Notes under the pieces: generated by a model
The model's input: the letters and a program-made list of their open reading frames with translations, nothing else
Database searches by the model: none
Told to the model about the DNA's origin: nothing
Source of the DNA: Burkholderiaceae bacterium
GTDB lineage: Bacteria; Pseudomonadota; Gammaproteobacteria; Burkholderiales; Burkholderiaceae_C
Direction: 5' to 3'
DNA length: 64,000 nt
Assembly: GCA_030123545.1 (NCBI GenBank)
Contig: CP126124.1
Coordinates: 2,666,001-2,730,000 of the forward strand
Shown: positions 9,906 to 15,967 of the stretch, in pieces
Layout of the letters: every line of letters begins with the position of its first letter
How positions within the stretch are numbered: the stretch's first letter is position 1
Program-made: the position numbers and the translations under genes

Positions 9906-10640
9906 CTACTGCAAAACGCCGGCGGCACCGGCTTCCAGGTGGCGACGTTGCGTCTTGAGCAGCGCCACGTGCCGTTCGCGCAGCACGGCATCGTCGTCGA
10001 CCGTGTTGTCCGCTACTAGCCACAAGTGCAGTATCGATCGCTGTTCATTCATCGGCTGGATCAGCACTACCGGCGTTGCCTCTGCGTCCGCCTCGCCCAT
10101 CAGCACCAGCGGCGCGATGGTCCGATAAGACTCCTCGGATCGCTCGACGAGCGCCCGAGTAACTGCGCGGGCGGGACAGTGGGTCACGAAGCTGCGGCAA
10201 AACAGTGGTCGTCTCGCGCTGTTCTCGAGTTCGGGGACCGCGGGAACTTCAGCTTCGGGGTTGCCTAGACTAGCCCAGATCATCCCGTGCCGTTCCTGCG
10301 CTCTATAGGTCCTCGCGCAAACCGACTTTGGGGGCGTCAGGTTCGGGTGCGCCGGAATATGCGCGCAGTGGCCATCGGCAGCGAACTGCCAACCATGATA
10401 CGCACACGCCAACTGATCGTCGACGACGCGTCCCAGCGTGAACCGTGTGCCGCGGTGCGGACAACGGTTCTCCCACACCTGTACGCCCGCACGCGCATCG
10501 CGCCACAGCGCGAGTTCCTGGCCGTGCAAGAACGACTGGACGACCTGCCCCTGCGGCACTTCGGCCGAGACGGCAACGACGAACCATTGGTCAGCCGGGA
10601 AAGCTTCGTCGGATACGTTCACGGCACGATCACCATCCAC
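9906..10640 (-). CDS. Rieske [2Fe-2S] protein lacking the oxygenase iron site
   Basis: 244 aa with a full Rieske domain: NRCPHRGT and CAYHGWQF supply the Cys-His pairs, about residues 58-85. The C-terminal half is a shortened, degenerate oxygenase domain (FCRSFVTH ... MNEQRSILHLWLV). It has no NFLDxxHxxxxH helix and no late carboxylate, so it cannot hold the mononuclear iron. The start is GTG; a second GTG six codons on is possible. It begins 7 bp after the binding-protein gene and lies 54 bp before the catalytic subunit gene, in one operon. I infer that it hands electrons to the neighbouring subunit; its reductase is not in the window. Confidence 0.82.
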   Translation of the reverse strand: MDGDRAVNVSDEAFPADQWFVVAVSAEVPQGQVVQSFLHGQELALWRDARAGVQVWENRCPHRGTRFTLGRVVDDQLACAYHGWQFAADGHCAHIPAHPNLTPPKSVCARTYRAQERHGMIWASLGNPEAEVPAVPELENSARRPLFCRSFVTHCPARAVTRALVERSEESYRTIAPLVLMGEADAEATPVVLIQPMNEQRSILHLWLVADNTVDDDAVLRERHVALLKTQRRHLEAGAAGVLQ

Positions 10641-10647
10641 TCACTCT

Positions 10648-11736
10648 TCACAGGTTGGCGGTCACGCCGTCCACGAGCCAGTTGATGCCCTTGATCTCGT
10701 CGTCCGGGAGCACGGCACCCGACGCAACGCGTTCCTTTCCATGCTGATCTTTGAGCGGGCCAGCGAACGGATGCAGCTTGCCGTCGATGATCGCCTGCTC
10801 CTGTTGCTTCACATAAACAATCGCATCTGCGGGCATCAGGCTGTTGTACGGCGCCATCTTCACAACGCCGGCTGCGAGCCCTTCCCAGCGCGCCGAGGTG
10901 CGCCAGGTTCCCGCCAGTACCGCTTTCGCCGCATCAATGTAATCGCTGCTCCAGTCGAGTACATACCCTGTCAACTGACTCTTCGGACCGTACGCCGCCA
11001 TGTCACTCGCATAACTGACGCACCAGACCCCCTTTTCAGCGCAGGTCTGCACCGTCGTCGTCGTGTCGGTCATGCCTTGCAGTACGTCCGCGCCCTGCGA
11101 GATCAGTGTGATCGCCGCGGCTTTCTCCTTGCCCGGGTCGTACCACGAATTGAGCCACACGACCTTGCACACGATCTTCGGGTTGACGCTGCGCGCGCCG
11201 AGCAGGAAGCCGTTGACCGCGCCCACCACGTCGGGCACGGGATAACTGCTGATGAAGCCGAGAATTCCACTCTTCGTCATCTTGGCGGCCGCGACACCGG
11301 CGACGTAGCTTCCTTCAAAATAACGCGCTTCGAAGGTTCCGAGATTCTTGGCAGTCTTGATGCCAGAGCAATGCTCGAATACCGTGTCCGGCATCGTCTC
11401 CGCGACCTTGAGCATCGGGGTTCCGTAGTCGAAGCTCGTGCCAAAGATCAGCTTGTGACCGTCGCGCGCGAGGTTGCGGAAGATCGCTTCGGCGTTCGTG
11501 CCCCCAGTGCTCTGGATCACCGTCGTCTGGATCTTGCCGGGAAAGGCCGCGATCATCGCCTCTCGCGCCAGATCGTGCTGCTTGCTCCAGCCGACGGCGG
11601 CGACCGGCGACGGATAGACGAGCCCGACCTTCAAGGGCTTGTCCGCCAGTGCGGGCAGCGAGAATCCCCCGGCGGCGGCCGCGGCGCCCGCCAGGGAAAT
11701 CTGCTTGAGAACGTCTCGACGGTTCAGTGTAGACAT
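10648..11736 (-). CDS. BMP/PnrA-family substrate-binding protein, Tat-exported
   Basis: 362 aa periplasmic binding protein of the BMP family, which usually binds purine nucleosides, thiamine derivatives or related heterocycles for ABC uptake. The N terminus NRRDVLKQISLAGAAAA has twin arginines and an Ala-rich core ending at LPALADK, so export by Tat is likely. Downstream motifs (GLVYPSPVAAVGWSKQHD, FGTSFDYG, GADVLQGMTDTTTT) fit the family. It is the first gene of the operon; no ABC ATPase or permease is next to it. A purine-type ligand would fit the NdmC-like oxygenase downstream. Confidence 0.85.
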   Translation of the reverse strand: MSTLNRRDVLKQISLAGAAAAAGGFSLPALADKPLKVGLVYPSPVAAVGWSKQHDLAREAMIAAFPGKIQTTVIQSTGGTNAEAIFRNLARDGHKLIFGTSFDYGTPMLKVAETMPDTVFEHCSGIKTAKNLGTFEARYFEGSYVAGVAAAKMTKSGILGFISSYPVPDVVGAVNGFLLGARSVNPKIVCKVVWLNSWYDPGKEKAAAITLISQGADVLQGMTDTTTTVQTCAEKGVWCVSYASDMAAYGPKSQLTGYVLDWSSDYIDAAKAVLAGTWRTSARWEGLAAGVVKMAPYNSLMPADAIVYVKQQEQAIIDGKLHPFAGPLKDQHGKERVASGAVLPDDEIKGINWLVDGVTANL

Positions 11737-11831
11737 GGAATTCCTTTTGGTTGGGAAATGTCTGATCCAGATCAACGCAATTTGCAGTGGCTTACTGTAT
11801 AGGCGACTACACCGCCGCGTAAGCAGTATCA

Positions 11832-11858
11832 TGAAACCCAACGTTTCATTTTTGAAAC
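11832..11858. promoter_or_regulatory. candidate LysR operator between divergent genes
   Basis: TGAAAC (11832-11837), five bases, then GTTTCA (11843-11848) is a perfect inverted repeat, followed by another TGAAAC at 11853-11858. It lies 26-52 bp before the LysR start and about 100 bp upstream of the operon that begins at 11736, where a LysR protein would bind. Confidence 0.5.
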
Positions 11859-11883
11859 GGCAGGTGTTTACCGGATCGCCGCA

Positions 11884-12825
11884 ATGATCGACGTCAAACG
11901 CATCGAATCGTTCGTGCTCGTCATGCGCTGCGGCAGCCTGGCGCAGGCCGAACGCAAGGCCGGCGTGCCGCGCGCTACGTTGAGCCGGCAGATTGCGAAG
12001 CTCGAAGCGTCGCTCGACGTGCAGTTGTTCCTGCGCTCGACACAGCGCATGGTGCCGACGGAAGCCGGCAGAACCTATTACGCGCACTGCGAGAGGGTGC
12101 TCGCGCAGGTCGATGCGGGCCTCACGGCGGCGCAGGCCGATGTGCAGAATCTGGCCGAAGGTCTGCGCGGTGATCTGACGATCTCGACCCAGGCGTATCT
12201 GAGCACTTCGTTCGTCGCGCAAGTCGTCGGGTTGTACCTCGAACGCTATCCCAACGTGGTCTGTCACCTGAACCTGGTCGGTGGGGAACTCGTCACGGTT
12301 GCGGACAACATCGATTGTCACGTCTGCACGGAGCCGCCGGACCAACCGAATCTGGTCGGCAAGCTGCTCGGCAGGATCACCTACCGCTTGTTCGCGAGCC
12401 CGGACTACCTGCGCCGCAACGGCGATCCGACGACGGTGCGCGAGCTCGAATTCCACAAGGGCGTGATGCTGGTCGACGCCATGCGCGGCAATCCGTGGCG
12501 GCTTCGCTCCAGTGCGGGTGTCGATTACTATCGGCCGCGCGTCGTGCTCAGCAGCAACGATTACTGGATCGTGAAGACCTTCGCGATCGACGGCTGCGGT
12601 GTCGCGCTGCTGCCGGATTTCTTCGTCCGTCCCGAGCTCGATGCCGGCGCGCTGCGTCCGCTGCTGCCGGACTGGCATTCGGACAAGATCCCCGTCTATT
12701 GCGTCTACCAGAAGCAGCGCTACATGAGCCGCAAGCTGCGGGCATTTGTCGATCTCACGGCGGCGTCGTTCAAGCAGATCGATTCGTTCCACCGCTATGT
12801 CGGCAAGGTGCCGCTGACGCAATGA
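11884..12825 (+). CDS. LysR-family transcriptional regulator
   Basis: 313 aa. N-terminal winged helix is clear (FVLVMRCGSLAQAERKAGVP, then RATLSRQIAKLE) and the effector domain follows from about residue 90. It is divergent from the binding-protein/split-oxygenase operon with a 147-bp gap that holds a symmetrical TGAAAC repeat, so it is the probable regulator of that operon. Its stop overlaps the MnmD start (ATGA). Confidence 0.9.
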   Translation: MIDVKRIESFVLVMRCGSLAQAERKAGVPRATLSRQIAKLEASLDVQLFLRSTQRMVPTEAGRTYYAHCERVLAQVDAGLTAAQADVQNLAEGLRGDLTISTQAYLSTSFVAQVVGLYLERYPNVVCHLNLVGGELVTVADNIDCHVCTEPPDQPNLVGKLLGRITYRLFASPDYLRRNGDPTTVRELEFHKGVMLVDAMRGNPWRLRSSAGVDYYRPRVVLSSNDYWIVKTFAIDGCGVALLPDFFVRPELDAGALRPLLPDWHSDKIPVYCVYQKQRYMSRKLRAFVDLTAASFKQIDSFHRYVGKVPLTQ

Positions 12826-13553
12826 ACGCGCTGCAGCCCGCGCACCTGCTTCTCGCCGCCGACGGCGTTCCGCGCTCGGCGATCCACGGCGACGTGTACC
12901 ACTCGGCCGACGGCGGCCCTGGGCAGGCGGCGCACGTGTTCCTGGCCGGCAACGATCTTCCCGGCCGCTGGCATGGGCGCGAGCGTTTTGTCGTGCTCGA
13001 GATCGGATTCGGGCTCGGACTCAATTTTCTGACCACCTGGCGCGCGTGGCGCAACGACACCAACGCGCCGCGACGACTGGATTACATCGCGGTCGAGAAG
13101 CACCCCCCGGCAACAGCCGACCTCACCGCAGTCCATGCGCAATGGCCAGCGCTCGGCGCGCTCTCAAAGGCGCTGCGCGCGCAGTGGCCGCCGCCGGTCG
13201 CCGGGTTTCACCGCCTGCCGTTCAACGACGATGCGGTCGCGCTCACCCTGCTGCTCGGCGATGCCCGTGAATACCTGCCGCAGATCGATACGGAAGCCGA
13301 TGCGATCTATCTCGACGGCTTTGCGCCGGATCGCAATCCCGAACTATGGTCGTCCGAGCTGTGTGCGCAGCTTGCTCGGCTCGCGCGACCGGGCGCGACG
13401 TTGGCAACCTGGTCGGTTGCGGGCGATGTGCGCAGGCGGCTGGCGGCCGCGGGCTTTGTCCTGGAAAAGCGCCCCGGCTTTGGCCGCAAGCGCGAAATGC
13501 TGCATGGCCGGCGCAGCGGCATCGGCACTCGGGAGCGATCCAAGCGGGACTGA
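12822..13553 (+). CDS. mnmD: tRNA U34 5-methylaminomethyl methyltransferase, stand-alone MnmD
   Basis: 243 aa. The SAM-binding motif is LEIGFGLGLNFLTTW, and IYLDGFAPDRNPELW is the hallmark of the MnmC N-terminal domain. It methylates nm5s2U to mnm5s2U at the wobble base of certain tRNAs. The FAD-dependent oxidase half of bifunctional MnmC is absent: the frame closes soon after the methyltransferase domain. The start overlaps the preceding LysR stop by 4 bp. Confidence 0.88.
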   Translation: MNALQPAHLLLAADGVPRSAIHGDVYHSADGGPGQAAHVFLAGNDLPGRWHGRERFVVLEIGFGLGLNFLTTWRAWRNDTNAPRRLDYIAVEKHPPATADLTAVHAQWPALGALSKALRAQWPPPVAGFHRLPFNDDAVALTLLLGDAREYLPQIDTEADAIYLDGFAPDRNPELWSSELCAQLARLARPGATLATWSVAGDVRRRLAAAGFVLEKRPGFGRKREMLHGRRSGIGTRERSKRD

Positions 13554-13610
13554 GCTAGCTCTGTTTTCCGTAGCAGTAAGCTTAGAATCTGCGTGCGCTT
13601 ACGTCCGATT

Positions 13611-14528
13611 TCACTGCGAAAGCAAATGCTCGTCGCACTGCGGCAGCCGCTCGCCCAGGAAGTCCAGCAGCAGCCGCACCGCCGGCACCAGCGCCCGGCG
13701 CGGCGGATACATCGCATGCACGATACCCAAGGGCGGGTGCCAGTTCGGCAGCGCCTCGGCCAGGCGGCCTTCGCGCAGATCCTGCTGGCACATGTAGTCC
13801 GGCAGCAGGCCGGCCCCGACGCCTTGCAGGATGGCGAAGCGCAGGGTCAGCAGATCGTCGGCGAAGTAGCGCGGTGTCGGGCTGTAGACGAAGCTGCGCC
13901 CCTCGGGCCCCATCAGCAGGGTGCCGCTGCGCGCATCGGCCGCCGACATGGCCACGGCATCGAGCAAGGCCAGGTCCTCCGGCCCCACCAGCGGCTGGTG
14001 GCGCGCCAGCACCTCGTGCGTGGCCACCAGCAGCAGGCGCGACGGGCCGAAGTTGCGTGCGGCCAGCGTGGCGCTGTTCTCGATCTCGGAGCGCACGCGC
14101 AAGGCCATGTCCAGGCCCTCCTCCACCGGATCGACCGGGCGGTTCAGCACCCGCATCTCCACGCTGACACCCGGATGGCGCTTCATGAACTGCGGCAGCA
14201 GCGGCCCGACGGTGGTCTGCGCCAGCGTCACCGGGCAGCTCAGCCGCACCGTGCCGCGCGCCTCCTGCTGCACCTCGGCCACGGCCTCGAAGCCGGCCTC
14301 GGCGGTATCGCGCACGGCGATGCAGTGGCGCAGGTAAATCTCGCCGGCCGGCGTGAGCGACAGGCGCCGCGTGCTGCGCTGGAGCAGTTGCACGCCCAGC
14401 GAAGCCTCCAGCGCCGCCACGCGGCGTGACAGCCGCGACTTGGGCACCAGCAGCGCCCTGCTGGCCGCGGAAAAGCCGCCGCGCTCGACCACTTCGGCGA
14501 AGAACAGCATGTCGTTGAGGTCTTGCAT
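13611..14528 (-). CDS. LysR-family regulator, probable controller of the azoreductase gene
   Basis: 305 aa. The winged helix (MLFFAEVVERGGFSAASRAL, LLVPKSRLSRRVAALEA) is followed by a substrate domain of the group related to AaeR/CrgA regulators. Start MQDLNDM fits the family; an upstream extension does not. It is divergent from the azoreductase gene with 143 bp between, including near-symmetrical GATAGGAC / GTCTTATC, a plausible operator. LysR-azoR pairs usually respond to quinones or electrophiles. Confidence 0.88.
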   Translation of the reverse strand: MQDLNDMLFFAEVVERGGFSAASRALLVPKSRLSRRVAALEASLGVQLLQRSTRRLSLTPAGEIYLRHCIAVRDTAEAGFEAVAEVQQEARGTVRLSCPVTLAQTTVGPLLPQFMKRHPGVSVEMRVLNRPVDPVEEGLDMALRVRSEIENSATLAARNFGPSRLLLVATHEVLARHQPLVGPEDLALLDAVAMSAADARSGTLLMGPEGRSFVYSPTPRYFADDLLTLRFAILQGVGAGLLPDYMCQQDLREGRLAEALPNWHPPLGIVHAMYPPRRALVPAVRLLLDFLGERLPQCDEHLLSQ

Positions 14529-14671
14529 GATGGGATTGTTCTTCTGATAGGACAAAGAGTCGCCATTTTGCCGTCTTATCGATTCATTGATCCATCCATA
14601 AACTAGCCGACATGCCGCCTCGATTCCTTCAGACGCGGGGCAACGCCAACCCAACCCCGAAAGGATCCGTC

Positions 14672-15319
14672 ATGAAACTGCTGCACGTCGATTCCAGCGT
14701 CCTCGGCGCCAACTCCGTCTCGCGCCAACTGACCGCCGAGATCGTGGCGCAACTGCGCGCCGCGAACCCCGGCACCGCGGTCGAGTACCTCGACCTGGCG
14801 GTCGACACGCCCAACCATTTCAGCGCGGACGCGCTGGGCGTCAAGTTCGGCCTGCAGGCCGAGCCGACCGAGGCGCAGCGGCGCGAGAACGCCGTCTCGG
14901 AACGTCTGGTGAGCCAGTTCCTGGCCAGCGACGTGATCGTGGTCGGCGCGCCGCTCTACAACTTCACCATCCCCAGCCAGCTCAAGGCGTGGATCGACCG
15001 TCTCGCCCAGGTGGGCCGCACCTTCAAATACACCGACAAGGGCGCGGTCGGCCTAGCCGGCGGCAAGACGTTGATCGTGGCATCCAGCCGCGGCGGCATC
15101 TACTCCACCAGCGAGATGGGCCAAGCGCTGGAACACCAGGAAAGCTACCTGAAGGCGGTCTTCGGCTTCATGGGCGTGACCGACGTGCGCATCGTGCGCG
15201 CAGAGGGCGTGGCCATGGGCGAAGTGCCAAAGGCCACCGCGCTGGCCGCGGCGCGCGCCGACATCCTGGCCGTCACCGCGAACGCCGCCAACGAAGCAAT
15301 GGCGGTGCAGGCCGCCTGA
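14672..15319 (+). CDS. azoR: FMN-dependent NADH:quinone oxidoreductase / azoreductase
   Basis: 215 aa flavodoxin-like enzyme. Start MKLLHVDSSVLGANSVSRQL has the FMN phosphate loop; VIVVGAPLYNFTIPSQLKAWIDR and ASSRGGIYS bind the flavin ring. It reduces quinones by two electrons and can cleave azo dyes. Ribosome site AAAGGATC precedes ATG. A terminator-like hairpin lies at 15441-15475, 120 bp after the stop. Confidence 0.92.
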   Translation: MKLLHVDSSVLGANSVSRQLTAEIVAQLRAANPGTAVEYLDLAVDTPNHFSADALGVKFGLQAEPTEAQRRENAVSERLVSQFLASDVIVVGAPLYNFTIPSQLKAWIDRLAQVGRTFKYTDKGAVGLAGGKTLIVASSRGGIYSTSEMGQALEHQESYLKAVFGFMGVTDVRIVRAEGVAMGEVPKATALAAARADILAVTANAANEAMAVQAA

Positions 15320-15440
15320 GCGGGCACGGGCGCCATCCGGGTATCCACTCAAATTTGAAGAAAACCAGGCCCCAGCGTACGTCCCACGGGCGCTGATCGC
15401 TATGGAATCGAGAGCGACTGGCAGCAAATGCGCCCGGAGC

Positions 15441-15475
15441 AAAAAAAAGGCCCGGAAACCGTCCGGGCCCTTTTG
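15441..15475 (-). terminator. rho-independent terminator, probably bidirectional
   Basis: GGCCCGGA (15449-15456) and TCCGGGCC (15462-15469) form an 8-bp GC stem with a 5-base loop. It is followed on the plus strand by TTTT and on the minus strand by eight T. The longer T-run serves the minus strand, so it is probably the original terminator of the RNA gene whose 3' end lies at 15500-15531. Confidence 0.8.
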
Positions 15476-15499
15476 TATTTTGTTCTTGTACTTTGTAAG

Positions 15500-15531
15500 T
15501 GGTGGTGGATTTGGGAATCGAACCCGCGTCC
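15500..15531 (-). ncRNA. degenerate 3' end of an ssrA (tmRNA)-like gene; probable attachment-site remnant
   Basis: On the minus strand the sequence GACGCGGGTTCGATTCCC is a tRNA/tmRNA T-arm as found at the 3' end of betaproteobacterial tmRNA, followed by 13 bases ending in CCACCA and then a terminator. The T-stem is broken (only three of five pairs) and no tag-peptide region or 5' acceptor strand is found upstream, so it is not a whole gene. Islands and phages often integrate here and displace the 3' end. The rest of 15320-15757 holds no gene: only the terminator, this fragment, and a short hairpin (ACTGGCC/GGCCAGT near 15606-15629). Confidence 0.5.
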
Positions 15532-15757
15532 GCTTTCTCGCGTAAATAGTAACGCGTCCGGCCCTTTGGACACGCCTTAGAGAATTCGGCCGTTTCGAGT
15601 CGGACACTGGCCACCAGTGCGCGGCCAGTCCATCGCCCCGTTCACCCCAGAAAACGATTGAAGTTCGGGCACAGATCCCGACTGGTCTGCATCGCCATCA
15701 TGTGGGAGAATCTGCAAGACTTGGCAATCAGAATTCAACGTCTGCATAGGAACGGCA

Positions 15758-15967
15758 ATGGCAGAGCCTGATGGCGACATCCTGACCTTGGACGAGGTTG
15801 CGGCCTACCTGAAGGCGGGCAAGCGCACGGTCTACCGGCTCGCAGCGAACGGGGAGATTCCGGCGTTCAAGCTCGGTGGGACGTGGCGCTTCCGGCGTTC
15901 CGAACTGGATCAGTGGATCGCCGCCAGCATCAACGAGAACGAGACGAAGCCCAAGGGACGGAAATGA
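15758..15967 (+). CDS. small helix-turn-helix (excisionase/HTH_17-type) DNA-binding protein
   Basis: 69 aa. The motif LTLDEVAAYLKAGKRTVYRL followed by GEIPAFKLGGTWRFRRSELDQWI is the MerR-like HTH_17 fold seen in excisionases and in small regulators ahead of restriction loci. It is the first gene after the ssrA fragment, and its TGA overlaps the helicase start (ATGA), so it belongs to the defence operon. It may regulate the operon or act as an accessory recombination factor. Confidence 0.8.
   Translation: MAEPDGDILTLDEVAAYLKAGKRTVYRLAANGEIPAFKLGGTWRFRRSELDQWIAASINENETKPKGRK

Noticed and set aside
12315..12821. Extended N terminus of MnmD
   Set aside because: It is an alternate frame of the LysR gene; the family start is MNALQP at the ATGA overlap.
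15720..15750. Sigma-70 promoter TTGGCA before the defence operon
   Set aside because: The -10 region (CATAGG) is too poor to call; any real start site cannot be told from the sequence.
15500..15870. Full-length tmRNA gene
   Set aside because: No tag-peptide coding stretch, no 5' acceptor strand matching the 3' end, and the HTH gene occupies the place; T-stem pairs are broken. Only a 3' end remains.
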